From assembly GCA_015232735.1 (NCBI GenBank), contig JADFZC010000010.1, positions 1-21,012 of the forward strand: a stretch of DNA of 21,012 bases, given 5' to 3'. Of this stretch, positions 8,024 through 16,674 are shown one piece after another; position 1 is the stretch's first letter, and every line of letters starts with the position of its first letter. This DNA is from Oligoflexales bacterium. Its GTDB lineage: Bacteria; Bdellovibrionota; Oligoflexia; Oligoflexales; Oligoflexaceae. The notes below the pieces were generated by a model. It had not been told where the DNA came from. It made no database searches and saw only the letters and a program-made list of their open reading frames with translations. The translations under genes were made by a program, and so were the position numbers.

Positions 8024-8951
8024 TCAACGGCTCAAGTTTTTCCAGTTTCCAGTTTGGTCTCTTTTTTTCCTGAAGTTTTTGCCTTATATCATCGGGGATA
8101 ATTCCAAGAATCTCCATTTCATATTCGAGCCAGACGCCGAACTTCTCGTAGACTGCGTCTCTCATTCTTATAGTGGTTTCAAGGATTTCCCGGCTTGTGG
8201 CAGATCCCTTGTTGAAAACAAAGTTGGCATGCAGCCTGTTTATTTCGACTGAAGCAGTGCCCAATAAGTGGACGTCAGCTTTGTCGAGAAGCATCCCGGA
8301 GGGAAGCCCTAGGGAATAGTCATTTTTAAAGACACATCCGCAGGATGGATAACGAAACTGATCTTTCTTGTTGCGATCCTCTCTGTATTTCAGCATAAGT
8401 TTTTCAATTTCTTTCCTGTTACCCTTTTTTGCCCTGAAAAAGGCTTGAGCCACAATTTCATTGTTGGTCTGGAAAATTGTCTTTTTATAGCCAAGGAAAG
8501 GGGTTTTATCCTTATATTCTTTGATAACCCCCTCACAGGTTACAGAGGTTATTCCTTCAACCACATCCTTCATTTCGCTGTTATAGCATCTTGCGTTCAT
8601 CCTGACTGTCGCCCCTGTCTGTCCCGGCAGCGAGGCGAGCCATTCAAGGCCCGAAAGGGAATTATCAAGGCAAAAATTTGAAAGGGTGTTATTTTCAACT
8701 CCGGCCTCAGCGAAGATCAGACTTTCATCGATGGCAAGCTTCGTCATATTGGAAAAAGTTATGACTGCGAAAGGCCAATGTTCGTCAGATATGAGGCTGT
8801 TGCTGCCTGCCCCCAACAGAAAATAAGGAGTCTTTTGAAGATGAATCTCCTTCATTATTTGCGATAACTCAGAAGTGGAACCCGGGCAGTAAAGCTTCTC
8901 ATAACTTCCACCCGTTTTATAGTATGATATATTTTTAAGTGGTTGCGTCAT
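7989..8951 (-). CDS. murB: UDP-N-acetylenolpyruvoylglucosamine reductase
   Basis: MurB reduces UDP-GlcNAc-enolpyruvate to UDP-MurNAc in peptidoglycan precursor synthesis. The 320-residue protein has the FAD-binding LGAGSNSLISDE at 46-57, GLEWLASLPGQTGATVRMNA at 101-120, GYKKTIF at 154-160, YPSCGCVFKN at 201-210 and LEYEMEILG with the expected catalytic Glu278. Two active-site positions differ from the E. coli pattern: the proton-donating Ser is Cys206, and the Arg of the GYR motif is Lys156. The protein has a C-terminal charged extension of about 30 residues. The ATG overlaps the stop of the macrodomain gene by one base (TGATG), implying translational coupling; there is no well-placed independent ribosome-binding site. 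Confidence 0.92.
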   Translation of the reverse strand: MTQPLKNISYYKTGGSYEKLYCPGSTSELSQIMKEIHLQKTPYFLLGAGSNSLISDEHWPFAVITFSNMTKLAIDESLIFAEAGVENNTLSNFCLDNSLSGLEWLASLPGQTGATVRMNARCYNSEMKDVVEGITSVTCEGVIKEYKDKTPFLGYKKTIFQTNNEIVAQAFFRAKKGNRKEIEKLMLKYREDRNKKDQFRYPSCGCVFKNDYSLGLPSGMLLDKADVHLLGTASVEINRLHANFVFNKGSATSREILETTIRMRDAVYEKFGVWLEYEMEILGIIPDDIRQKLQEKKRPNWKLEKLEPLKRAFSSENKNE

Positions 8952-9517
8952 CAGGCGGCATTTTCCCTTTCAGGGAAGATTTCAAAGAGAGCCTTTTGAT
9001 AGGCGTCGTAATGTTCCTTGCTGAAGAGGACGAAGGTTATCCTTTTTATTGCTGTGTTATAATCTTCTTCCGTCAAGAATTGTTTGACCGCGTTCATCGC
9101 AATTGCTGAAGCCTCTGCCATTGGAAAACGATAGGCTCCAGTACTGATGGAGGGAAAAGTGATATGCCGGATCTTCAAGGAGCTGCCCATTTTAAGGCAG
9201 TTCATATAAGAATTAAAAAGAAGATCATCTTCGTGGTTTTTCCCGCCTCTCCATATGGGACCGGCAGTGTGTATAACCCATTTGGCAGGAAGTTTTCCGG
9301 CGGATGTCGCCACAGCATTGCCGGTTTCGCATCGCCCTATTTTCCGGCACTCCTCCATGATTGACGGACCGCCGGCCCTGTGTATCGCTCCATCGACCCC
9401 GCCGCCGCCGGACAGGGATTCATTTGCGGCATTTACAATCGCGTCGCATGCAAACTGTGTTATGTCTCCCAGAAAAAGGTCGATAGCCGTATCGTGAATT
9501 CTTCGAATCCCAAGCAT
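8951..9517 (-). CDS. Macrodomain protein, O-acetyl-ADP-ribose deacetylase-like
   Basis: A single MacroD/YmdB-type macrodomain of 188 residues. Motifs: FLGDIT at 15-20, IVNAANESL at 27-35, GGGGVDGAIHRAGG at 37-50, GKLPAKWVIHTAGPIW at 74-89 and FPSISTGAYRFP at 121-132. The family binds ADP-ribose and removes it, or its acetyl ester, from targets. An upstream in-frame TTG at 9532 exists, but GGAGAG lies between it and ATG 9517 at the ideal 7-nt spacing, so 9517 is the start. The stop shares a base with the murB start. The gene follows sucD on the same strand but is separated from it by a 123-bp structured repeat. Confidence 0.9.
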   Translation of the reverse strand: MLGIRRIHDTAIDLFLGDITQFACDAIVNAANESLSGGGGVDGAIHRAGGPSIMEECRKIGRCETGNAVATSAGKLPAKWVIHTAGPIWRGGKNHEDDLLFNSYMNCLKMGSSLKIRHITFPSISTGAYRFPMAEASAIAMNAVKQFLTEEDYNTAIKRITFVLFSKEHYDAYQKALFEIFPERENAA

Positions 9518-9524
9518 TGAAAAG

Positions 9525-9530
9525 CTCTCC
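9525..9530 (-). promoter_or_regulatory. Ribosome-binding site of the macrodomain gene
   Basis: GGAGAG (minus strand) lies 7 nt before ATG 9517 and overlaps the TTG at 9532, ruling out the longer start. Confidence 0.75.
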
Positions 9531-9593
9531 AAAATAGGTTTTTTAATAAAATTTGGCTTTCAGACAGCCTCTTGTTATTTTTTGACCCTGCCT

Positions 9594-9716
9594 AGACCCT
9601 AGCCTAAAAGGTCTGACTCTTCGTTAATCGTCGTCGGACGATCCTCATTTACCAGCATGTAAACGTAGGTCGTCCTCCTCCTCGCGCCTTGATTCAGACC
9701 TTTTCGGCTAGGGTCT
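9594..9716. repeat. Structured intergenic repeat, copy 2, overlapping the sucD 3' end
   Basis: The outer arms are 23 nt and match at 22 of 23 positions: 9594-9616 (AGACCCTAGCC then AAAAGGTCTGA) pairs with 9694-9716. The 72-bp core at 9622-9693 matches copy 1. The inner stem is GGACGATC/GGTCGTCC; relative to copy 1 a G-to-A change is matched by a C-to-T change in the partner. The outer arm sequence differs from copy 1 yet is still self-complementary. The right arm carries the last codons and stop of sucD. It probably ends or attenuates sucCD transcription. Confidence 0.88.
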
Positions 9717-10586
9717 GTCCAGGGCCCTTCTCGCCGCCTCGCCGATTCCAGCCGGTGTTTCCGCAATAAAGACACCGGCTTCTCGAAGTCTTTCAGTTTT
9801 TTCCAGTGCCGTTTCCTTTGCCCCTCCTATTATGGCGCCGGCATGGCCCATTCTCTTGCCTTTGGGGGCGGTATGTCCTGCGATGAATGCAGCAACTGGT
9901 TTTTTTATGTGTTTTTTTATAAAATCAGCTGCTTCAATTTCAGCATTTCCCCCGATCTCCCCGATGAGGACCATAACTTCAGTTTGGTCATCTTTTTCGA
10001 ACATGTCAAGTAGCTCGATGAAACCAAGTCCGTTAATTGGATCTCCGCCGATTCCGATGCAGGTCGTCTGACCAATTCCAAGGAGCGAGGTCTGATGTAC
10101 GGCCTCGTATGTAAGAGTTCCTGATTTGGAAATGATGCCGGCTTTTCCGGGGAAATGGATGTTTCCAGGCATAATTCCTATTTTGCATTGTCCTGGAGTA
10201 ATGATTCCAGGGCAGTTTGGGCCTATCAGCATTGACCCGGAACCTCTGAGGGCTTTTTTGACTGTGATCATGTCCAGTATTGGAATGCCTTCCGTTATGC
10301 AGACAATGAGCGGTATCTGAGCATCTATCGCTTCAAGAATTGCGTCAGCAGCATATTGTGCCGGTACAAAAATCATTGAAGCGTTTGCACTTGTTTTTTG
10401 TTTGGCCTCCCATACTGTATTGAAGATTGGCAGGTCGCAAACAGCCCTTTGCCCGCCTTTCCCGGGTGTGACGCCTCCCACAAAGCGTTTAGCATACTCA
10501 TGGGAAAGTCTTGTGTGAAACTCGCCTGATTTTCCAGTTATCCCCTGAGTGATGACCCGTGTGTCTCTATCGACAAGTATTGCCAT
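9708..10586 (-). CDS. sucD: Succinyl-CoA ligase (ADP-forming), alpha subunit
   Basis: SucD is the CoA-binding, phosphohistidine-bearing subunit of succinyl-CoA synthetase, which couples succinyl-CoA cleavage to ATP formation in the TCA cycle. Visible in 292 residues: [10 protein letters not shown] at 15-24 and the CoA-binding region PGKGG at 41-45, GPNCPGII at 122-129, [12 protein letters not shown] at 178-189, EIGGNAE at 210-216 and the phosphohistidine motif GHAGAIIGG at 247-255 (His248). GGAGAAAGG before the ATG supports the start. sucC lies 46 bp upstream. The last codons (Arg-Pro-stop) lie in the outer arm of the structured repeat, so the native C-terminus may have been changed by a residue or so; the length is normal and the catalytic parts are intact. 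Confidence 0.96.
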   Translation of the reverse strand: MAILVDRDTRVITQGITGKSGEFHTRLSHEYAKRFVGGVTPGKGGQRAVCDLPIFNTVWEAKQKTSANASMIFVPAQYAADAILEAIDAQIPLIVCITEGIPILDMITVKKALRGSGSMLIGPNCPGIITPGQCKIGIMPGNIHFPGKAGIISKSGTLTYEAVHQTSLLGIGQTTCIGIGGDPINGLGFIELLDMFEKDDQTEVMVLIGEIGGNAEIEAADFIKKHIKKPVAAFIAGHTAPKGKRMGHAGAIIGGAKETALEKTERLREAGVFIAETPAGIGEAARRALDRP

Positions 10587-10632
10587 GAAACCTTTCTCCG
10601 TTTCTGATTAAAATAAATGAAATTTGCATTGC

Positions 10633-11796
10633 TTATCTTGCTGCCTGTTCAACGCTTTTCCTGGCTCCGTCGGCCATGTTAATCGCTGGAATAAGGTTGA
10701 GCCCGGAGTTTTCAAGGATTTTTTTCCCCTCTTCAGCGTTTGTTCCTTCAAGCCGAACCACGACAGGAACATTAAGGCCCATCTCCTTTGTTGCCGCAAT
10801 GATACTGTTCGCAATGAGATCACATTTCATGATCCCACCGAAAATATTTATAAATATGCATTTGACAGATTTACTTTTAAGAATAATTTTGAATGCGGAG
10901 GTAACGGCTTCCTGGCTTGCGCTGCCTCCCACGTCGAGGAAATTTGCGGGTTCTCCGCCATAACTTTTGATTATGTCCATTGTTGAAAGTGCAAGTCCGG
11001 CACCATTTACAAGGCATGCAATATTGCCTGACAGGCCCACATAGGAAAGGCCGTACCTTGAAGCCTCCAAATCCCGCGGATCTTCTTCGTCCGGATCCCG
11101 AAGTTCCAGAATGTCCTTATGTCTGAAAAGAGAGTTGTCATCAAAGCTCATTTTGCCGTCGAGTGCCCAAAAATTGCCATTTTTATCTACAATCAGAGGA
11201 TTTATTTCAAGCATCGAATAGTCATATTTGATGAAAAGATGATAAAGGCTGGCAACCACCTCCTTAAGCCCCGTACGCTCTCCCTCGGGTATACAGCTCT
11301 CGAAAATAATCCGGTTAAGCAGAAAATCCTTGAGTCCGACGGCAGGGTCCACTCTGACGACGCTGATTTTTTCAGGCGATTTGGCTGCGAGATCCTCTAT
11401 ATCCATGCCTCCGCAGGTTGAGAACATGACGGCAATGGTTGCGGTCTTCCTGTCGACAGTGAGTGAGACATAATACTCTTTTTCTATGTCGCTTGCGGTT
11501 TCTATGTACAGCTTTCTGACAAGCTTCCCTTCCGCTCCTGTCTGATGGGTTACAAGTTTTTTACCGAGCATCTCCCCGGCGATCCGACAGCATTCAGCCG
11601 GGGAAGATGCTAGCTTGACGCCGCCCGCCTTGCCCCGCCCGCCGCTGTGAATCTGGGCTTTTATTACAACACGACCGCATCCAAGCCGGGAGAGGGCGCT
11701 GCCGGCTTCTTCCGCGGTTGTTGCCAGAAAACCTTCAGGTACCGGAATTCCATGATTTTTTAAGATTTCTTTTGATTGATACTCATGTATGAGCAT
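10633..11796 (-). CDS. sucC: Succinyl-CoA ligase (ADP-forming), beta subunit
   Basis: SucC supplies the nucleotide-binding ATP-grasp domain and part of the CoA-ligase domain. The 387 residues begin with the conserved [10 protein letters not shown], followed by [19 protein letters not shown] at 44-62 (ATP-grasp loop), LEINPLIV at 196-203 (metal binding), [11 protein letters not shown] at 211-221, [11 protein letters not shown] at 264-274, FLDVGGSAS at 286-294, [10 protein letters not shown] at 317-326 and [12 protein letters not shown] at 346-357. Length is normal. The nearest purine-rich sequence before ATG 11796 is GAGG at a rather long distance, but the conserved N-terminus fixes the start. 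It heads a minus-strand run sucC-sucD-macrodomain-murB and is divergent from the UDP-glucuronate decarboxylase gene. Confidence 0.96.
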   Translation of the reverse strand: MLIHEYQSKEILKNHGIPVPEGFLATTAEEAGSALSRLGCGRVVIKAQIHSGGRGKAGGVKLASSPAECCRIAGEMLGKKLVTHQTGAEGKLVRKLYIETASDIEKEYYVSLTVDRKTATIAVMFSTCGGMDIEDLAAKSPEKISVVRVDPAVGLKDFLLNRIIFESCIPEGERTGLKEVVASLYHLFIKYDYSMLEINPLIVDKNGNFWALDGKMSFDDNSLFRHKDILELRDPDEEDPRDLEASRYGLSYVGLSGNIACLVNGAGLALSTMDIIKSYGGEPANFLDVGGSASQEAVTSAFKIILKSKSVKCIFINIFGGIMKCDLIANSIIAATKEMGLNVPVVVRLEGTNAEEGKKILENSGLNLIPAINMADGARKSVEQAAR

Positions 11797-11901
11797 AGCT
11801 GTCGAATTACCTCACCATTTGTGGTATGACTAAAATTTAATTTGTTGAATCTATCATAGAATGAACTTGTGTAAAGCGATTTATTGTTTGGCCAATATTC
11901 T

Positions 11902-11906
11902 GGAGG
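11902..11906 (+). promoter_or_regulatory. Ribosome-binding site deciding the decarboxylase start
   Basis: GGAGG lies 5 nt before an in-frame TTG at 11912. The family-conserved N-terminus begins right there, so the upstream ATG at 11861 is probably not used. Confidence 0.7.
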
Positions 11907-11911
11907 TTGTT

Positions 11912-12868
11912 TTGAAAGGCAGGAGAGTTTTAGTAGCAGGTGGTGCCGGATTTTTGGGAAGTCATCTTTGCGACAGATTTGTCCGCGAAGGCTGGGAGGT
12001 GATTTGCCTTGACAATTTTCACACTGGACAGAAGAGGAATGTCAGGCATCTCATGCATAATGAGAATTTCGAGCTTTTGCGGCATGATATTACCCGATCA
12101 TATTTTGCCGAGGTGGATTTGATAATGAATTTCGCCTGTCCGGCGAGTCCCGTTCACTATCAGTCAAATCCGATAAAGACCATGAAAACGTCTGTTCTTG
12201 GTACAATGAATCTTCTGGGTCTTGCCAAAAGGACAGGAGCGAGGTTCGTTCAGGCAAGCACCTCGGAGGTTTATGGTGATCCCGAAAGGCATCCTCAGCC
12301 TGAAAGCTACTGGGGGAATGTTAATCCTGTTGGTATAAGAAGTTGTTATGATGAGGGTAAAAGGGCTTCAGAAACCCTTTGCTTTGATTACCACAGGATG
12401 CATAAAGTTGATATCAGGGTCGTCAGGATTTTCAATACATACGGTCCCAGGATGGCGGTTGATGACGGAAGGGTCGTGAGTAATTTCATTGTTCAGGCGC
12501 TAAGGGGTGAGGATCTTACAATTTACGGTGACGGATCGCAGACGAGGTCTTTCTGTTATTGTGACGATTTGATCGAGGGAATATGGCGATTTTCCCTGAA
12601 GGATGGGGTCGTTGGACCTTTAAATATGGGAAATACCGGAGAATTTTCTGTTAAAGAACTCGCGTGTGAGATCTTGAAACTGACTGGGAGCAGTTCAAGA
12701 ATTGTTTTCAGGGAGCTGCCGGACGATGACCCAAAGGTTCGAAGACCGGATATGACCAGAACAAAGGAAATTCTTTCATTTGAAGCAACTGTGAGCCTCA
12801 GGGAAGGCTTAATCAGAACTATCCCGTACTTCCAGGAGGTATTGGCAGTTGCAGGGCAATCAAAATAA
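11912..12868 (+). CDS. UDP-glucuronate decarboxylase-like NAD-dependent epimerase/dehydratase
   Basis: This is an extended short-chain dehydrogenase closest to UDP-glucuronic acid decarboxylase (UXS), which makes UDP-xylose for surface polysaccharide. From TTG 11912 the protein is 318 residues: NAD-binding GGAGFLG at 10-16, acidic D34 after strand 2, [17 protein letters not shown] at 74-90, STSEVYGDP at 116-124, catalytic SCYDEGKR at 144-151 (Tyr146, Lys150), NTYGPRM at 175-181 and [11 protein letters not shown] at 206-216. The ACPASP and SCYDEGKR segments favour UXS over dTDP-glucose dehydratase or UDP-glucose epimerase. An ATG 51 bp upstream would add 17 residues without homology. No sugar-nucleotide partner gene lies beside it here. 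Confidence 0.87.
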   Translation: MKGRRVLVAGGAGFLGSHLCDRFVREGWEVICLDNFHTGQKRNVRHLMHNENFELLRHDITRSYFAEVDLIMNFACPASPVHYQSNPIKTMKTSVLGTMNLLGLAKRTGARFVQASTSEVYGDPERHPQPESYWGNVNPVGIRSCYDEGKRASETLCFDYHRMHKVDIRVVRIFNTYGPRMAVDDGRVVSNFIVQALRGEDLTIYGDGSQTRSFCYCDDLIEGIWRFSLKDGVVGPLNMGNTGEFSVKELACEILKLTGSSSRIVFRELPDDDPKVRRPDMTRTKEILSFEATVSLREGLIRTIPYFQEVLAVAGQSK

Positions 12869-12877
12869 TAGGTAGGA

Positions 12878-13038
12878 GTCAGCCCTTGCTTTTCAACAAG
12901 GACTGACAAACCAAATGAGCAATTTGGCTGATAGCGGGAGGGGAACTCCCAATCTAAAGCAGGTTTAGTACCTTATTTGGTGAGGTGGTACTGGAAGAAG
13001 AGGCTTTTTAGTTCCTTCCGCGTACCGAAATAGGTACG
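12878..13038. other. Hairpin-dense intergenic region downstream of the decarboxylase gene
   Basis: The gene-free stretch 12869-13312 (444 bp) begins with consecutive stems: GTCAGCCCTTG/CAAGGACTGAC (12878-12907, one mismatch), CCAAAT/ATTTGG (12911-12927), GGGAG/CTCCC (12936-12950), CTAAA/TTTAG (12954-12968), AGTACC/GGTACT (12967-12993) and CGTACC/GGTACG (13021-13038). The first could terminate the upstream gene, though no T run follows it. The density suggests a structured RNA or the remnant of a hairpin-based element; I cannot match it to a family I know. From 13039 to 13312 the DNA is AT-rich and I see no gene. Confidence 0.5.
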
Positions 13039-13312
13039 AACTGTGCTAAAGGGAATTTTAAAATAAAAAACTCTCTTTAATATGACTCTATTCTCACATC
13101 GATCAAGGTGCGAATATTATTGTATGGTTTTAAATAGACTAATAAAATCAATCGTTTATTAGTTGCCATATTATCGCAGAAAAAAAGCCGCGATATTTCA
13201 TATGTAAAAAATAATCAATATTAGCTAGTTACAGAAGCATGCGTAGCCTTGTGTCAAATAGTCACCAAAAGGTTGAGCTGTATTTAGTGAAATGATGGAT
13301 GGAATGACCTGG

Positions 13313-16249
13313 TTACCTGATTTTGTCAGAGAAAGAAATCTTCTCAACATTTTTTATTATTTCTGAAAGGTATGCGGAATATTGTCTGTCATCAGGCACC
13401 TGATTTGACATTTGGATTTCCTTAAGTTTTTTTATTATTTCCCTCCCGGTGCGTGCAAGCGCGGTCCTGGATTTTTTGCACTCGGCTGAACTTTCACCCT
13501 CAATTTTGCAGATGTTTTTTTGCCACTCTTTTTTCCGTAGAAAGATCGAATAATATTGATTGATTTTCTTTTTAAATTGAATTCCGCTCTTGTCGGACGA
13601 GGCTACTAAAATTTGATTTGAAACTTTTTGAGCCATAATGCTTTGGATGAATGCCAGTGTTCTTTTTGCCTCCTTGTTGTTTTCCATAGTTTTTAATCTG
13701 TTTTTTATTTTGTCAAGGGTGGGATAATCATTGCTGGCGGCCGCATATCTGGTTTCAAAAGCAAGGGCTTCAGCTATTTGATTTTCATCCCGGGAAATTT
13801 TCAGGACTGTAAGCGCCCCCCATCTCGCAAGATTGGGATCGCCTTCTTTTTCTTCGAGTTTCATATATGCCAGCGCTGCCTCGGCTTTCTTGGGTCTTGG
13901 AACATTTTGGGCCATGGCCTGCATTTTATAAATCTTGGCAGCATCCCCGAACCATTGTTTTTCCAGATACAGGTTTGCGAGATTATCCCGTATTCCAACA
14001 GCGGAATTTTTGTCCTTGAAATTTTTCAGGTATTGAAGGCTGAGATTTATGGCCAGGTTTTGGTTTTTCTTTTTAAACCATTCAATGCCGAGGAGAAGTG
14101 CCTGTTCATATTCGGGCCAGGGTGGTTTTTCCTGGATAATCTGCAGAATGATTTTTGAGGCATTATCTTCATCTCCCGTACTGTATTCCTTTTTTGCAAG
14201 AAGCAGCCTGATTTCGCAGGACTGTCTTCCCCTTGGAGCGATCTTGATATATTTTTTAAGCAGTTTGACAAGCTGTGAACTTTCTCCGTTTGCCTGTTCC
14301 TCTTTAATAAGGTTGTACAGGCTGTCAGACATCAGTGAGTCAATTTTCATTTCTGAATTTTCGTAGACCGGAGTGATTTTTTTTGAGAAACATATTTCCA
14401 GAAGAGCCACGCTTTTTGACCATTTTTTTTCCTGATTGTATTCATTCAGCATGATTCCCGCAATTTTCTGAGAAATAATGCTGTCAGAGCCTTCGCCGCC
14501 GGAAATTTTGCCTGTCCAGAACCTGAACGCCTTTTCCTTTTGATTCAGATTGATCATGAGAAGTCCTGTCTGGGCGATTGCACTCCAGTTTTTTTCATCA
14601 TTTGAAAGAAGTTTTTGATAGAGATCGATTAGTGCCCTTCTCTCCTCCTCTTTTTCCGGAGCCAAATTCTTCCAGGGAGGATTAAAGGGCCATTTTGCAA
14701 TTATTGATTGGATCTTGACCGCATTTGAAATGTGTTTGTTCTTGCTGTTTGCATCAGCCGATGCTGCGGCCAGTTTCATATATTCGTCAATAGAAGCCTG
14801 CAGTTGGTTGTTCAAAAAATGCAGCCTTGCCATGTATCCGCCTATTTTTTGCTTTTCATCAGGATTCTCCAGTTTTGACTTGTAGTCCATAAGGATTTCA
14901 ATGGCAACGCGCCTTTGTTCCATCGGGGTTTCTTTTTTAAAGGCATATGAAACAAGTTTGTAGATCATGTTTTTCCGTGCCACGCGAAACCAGTTCAAGC
15001 TTCTCTCCCTCAAATCTTCGCTGGACTCTCCTAAAAAGTCTTTTTCTCCATAGGAGTTTTCAAGGTTTTTCAAAGTGGCAAGGATGGTTTTGTAGTCATT
15101 TCTGTTTTTAAGCAGTTGAAATTCAATATCCACTGTCCTTTTGTCTATTTTATATCTTATGAGCCCGTCATAATTGTCGGCAATGCTTTGGTAGAGAGAA
15201 ATGGCCTTTTTAAGGTTCCCTCTTTTGTATTCAAGAAGCGCCTCCCTTTCCGTAAAGGCATCGAAGATTTCATCGTATTCCACAAATGCCGAACCATCGA
15301 TTGGCGGAGATAGCCAGCTGCCCGTGTCTCCCATATCATTTCGCCAAAATGATATGGCACATTGCAGGATCTCCTTTTTGTTTTCAGAAGGAAGTTTTTC
15401 CGCTTTTTTTGTAGCCAGCAGCAATTTCTTTCTTATGAGATCACGTTCGTGTTTGTCCGTTTGCTGGCTCTTAAGACTGTTTTCCGAGACGGCTTTTGCA
15501 ATGTACAGGCCAATTACTATCTTATCGTTGTCATTTGTGTCGAGGGCGGTTTTCTCCAGCTCGCCCAGGTTTTCTATGGAGCCGTATTCATGGGTTTGAA
15601 GCAGGGCAATAAGCAAATCCACCTTGGGTTTTAAGGCGGGAATCATTTTGATTTGAAGTTTTTTGAGTTTTTGCAGCGATTCTTTTATCTCTTTTCCCAG
15701 GAGCACATTCGAGGTGATAATGTGGTAATCTGCCCTGAGCCGGTCATCGTTAAGCTCGGAAATTTCCGAAAATTGCGTTCCATATTTTACAATCAGCTGT
15801 CTTATGTTCTCCTGGGTGAGATCTTCCGGGGGTTGAACTCCTCCCCTGTCCTTTTCCTCCTGTGGCATGACTGAGGAGAGGTAATAAGAGACAATGACAT
15901 AATTTTGGTATATTTCCTGAAGAGCCGAAAGGCGTTCCTGGGTCTCTTTGATGTCGCTGAGTTTTTGTCTGAGGATTTCTATTTTCTCAAGGATCTTGCC
16001 TATGTTATTTCCGGCATCTTCCGCTAGATTCATTATGAAAGGATCGACAAGGCTTTTTTCAAGCAGGGGGATTTTGGGGCAACGGTCTTCTACTTTAAAT
16101 ATGGGTTCAAATGTTTTCTGTTCAGCAGAAATTGGAGACGCTGAAAAAAGGCTGAGAATCGCTGATGCGATGATCAAGATTGAATATGTCCGCAGTCTTG
16201 ATTTTTTTTCAGGAGCTGGCTTTTTTAATGAAGTTTTTTTTGAAATCAT
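13313..16249 (-). CDS. Large secreted alpha-helical repeat (TPR-like) protein of unknown function
   Basis: The product is 978 residues from ATG 16249; the frame also opens at a TTG 18 bp upstream, which is less likely. It begins with a lysine/arginine-rich N-terminus, a hydrophobic stretch and an SPISA site near residue 42, so it should be exported to the periplasm or beyond. The remainder is lysine/glutamate-rich and almost wholly helical, with TPR-like helix pairs, for example YKRGNLKKAISLYQSIADNY at about 342-361 and later segments such as LYLEKQWFGDAAKIYKMQA. I see no catalytic motif. Large TPR proteins of this kind act as scaffolds or assembly factors in the envelope, but no neighbour gives a specific role. 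A palindrome sits 78 bp upstream. It is flanked by the hairpin-rich region and by an IS remnant, so it may be accessory. Function not assigned. Confidence 0.85.
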   Translation of the reverse strand: MISKKTSLKKPAPEKKSRLRTYSILIIASAILSLFSASPISAEQKTFEPIFKVEDRCPKIPLLEKSLVDPFIMNLAEDAGNNIGKILEKIEILRQKLSDIKETQERLSALQEIYQNYVIVSYYLSSVMPQEEKDRGGVQPPEDLTQENIRQLIVKYGTQFSEISELNDDRLRADYHIITSNVLLGKEIKESLQKLKKLQIKMIPALKPKVDLLIALLQTHEYGSIENLGELEKTALDTNDNDKIVIGLYIAKAVSENSLKSQQTDKHERDLIRKKLLLATKKAEKLPSENKKEILQCAISFWRNDMGDTGSWLSPPIDGSAFVEYDEIFDAFTEREALLEYKRGNLKKAISLYQSIADNYDGLIRYKIDKRTVDIEFQLLKNRNDYKTILATLKNLENSYGEKDFLGESSEDLRERSLNWFRVARKNMIYKLVSYAFKKETPMEQRRVAIEILMDYKSKLENPDEKQKIGGYMARLHFLNNQLQASIDEYMKLAAASADANSKNKHISNAVKIQSIIAKWPFNPPWKNLAPEKEEERRALIDLYQKLLSNDEKNWSAIAQTGLLMINLNQKEKAFRFWTGKISGGEGSDSIISQKIAGIMLNEYNQEKKWSKSVALLEICFSKKITPVYENSEMKIDSLMSDSLYNLIKEEQANGESSQLVKLLKKYIKIAPRGRQSCEIRLLLAKKEYSTGDEDNASKIILQIIQEKPPWPEYEQALLLGIEWFKKKNQNLAINLSLQYLKNFKDKNSAVGIRDNLANLYLEKQWFGDAAKIYKMQAMAQNVPRPKKAEAALAYMKLEEKEGDPNLARWGALTVLKISRDENQIAEALAFETRYAAASNDYPTLDKIKNRLKTMENNKEAKRTLAFIQSIMAQKVSNQILVASSDKSGIQFKKKINQYYSIFLRKKEWQKNICKIEGESSAECKKSRTALARTGREIIKKLKEIQMSNQVPDDRQYSAYLSEIIKNVEKISFSDKIR

Positions 16250-16326
16250 ATTATTTGCCCAAACCAAAATAAATAAACAAAACCCAAGTGATATTTCGGC
16301 CTAATAACAGCCAGACATGAGTTCGC

Positions 16327-16340
16327 AATAGTTAACTATT
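16327..16340. promoter_or_regulatory. Perfect 14-bp palindrome upstream of the helical-repeat gene
   Basis: AATAGTTAACTATT is perfectly palindromic and lies 78 bp before the ATG of the large helical-repeat protein. It could be an operator; AT-rich palindromes of this length can also arise by chance. Confidence 0.25.
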
Positions 16341-16533
16341 TGATATTTCTAGAATGGGGACACATGACGTTACCCGTGAGATTGATTTATATTCAATATC
16401 CAAATAATTTCGATGCTTTTTCCTTGTTAAGGTTTTTACTATTATTAATAGTTATTTTGCTTACAATAAGGCGAAGTCATACAAATTCATATCTATTTAT
16501 CAACACATCGTTAACCTTTATCGATGAGCTTAT

Positions 16534-16641
16534 TTTATGTGTTTGAATTGTGGGTTTGAAGCTAATGCAGATGTTAACGCTGCATTAACTGTACTGGTCC
16601 GTGGTATACGGATGGCTGCTTTGAGACCGGAAGGTCGATAA
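16534..16641 (+). pseudogene. tnpB 3' remnant (IS200/IS605 family)
   Basis: The frame reads MCLNCGFEANADVNAALTVL followed by VRGIRMAALRPEGR and a TAA stop at 16639-16641. This is the classic C-terminus of TnpB: the second CxxC of the zinc finger, then the catalytic-domain NADxNAA segment with its RuvC-III aspartate, then the VRG tail. Only about 35 codons remain; a stop (16525-16527) precedes them and the first CxxC and all upstream RuvC parts are missing. The gene is dead. The 250 bp upstream show no further TnpB similarity. Confidence 0.85.
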
Positions 16642-16674
16642 GAATCCTCTCCATTCATGGAGAGGAGTATTCAA
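16641..16674 (+). mobile_element. IS200/IS605-type right end, copy A
   Basis: Directly after the tnpB remnant, CCTCTCCA/TGGAGAGG forms a stem with a TTCA loop, then four bases, then TCAA at 16671-16674. A subterminal hairpin next to a short cleavage sequence is how IS200/IS605 ends are recognised; TCAA is the right cleavage sequence known for the ISHp608 type. The right end overlaps the parB 3' end: the parB stop codon falls at the hairpin loop. Confidence 0.75.

Noticed and set aside
9518..9532. TTG start of the macrodomain gene at 9532
   Set aside because: The GGAGAG ribosome-binding site for ATG 9517 overlaps the TTG codon.
12869..13312. tRNA, tmRNA or group II intron in the hairpin-rich gap
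   Set aside because: I found no cloverleaf with a TTC arm, no alanine-tRNA-like ends, and no domain V-like sequence; the region stays unassigned.
16340..16546. Small plus-strand gene upstream of the tnpB remnant
   Set aside because: It is an AT-rich frame without a ribosome-binding site and runs out of frame into the tnpB remnant; no family resemblance.
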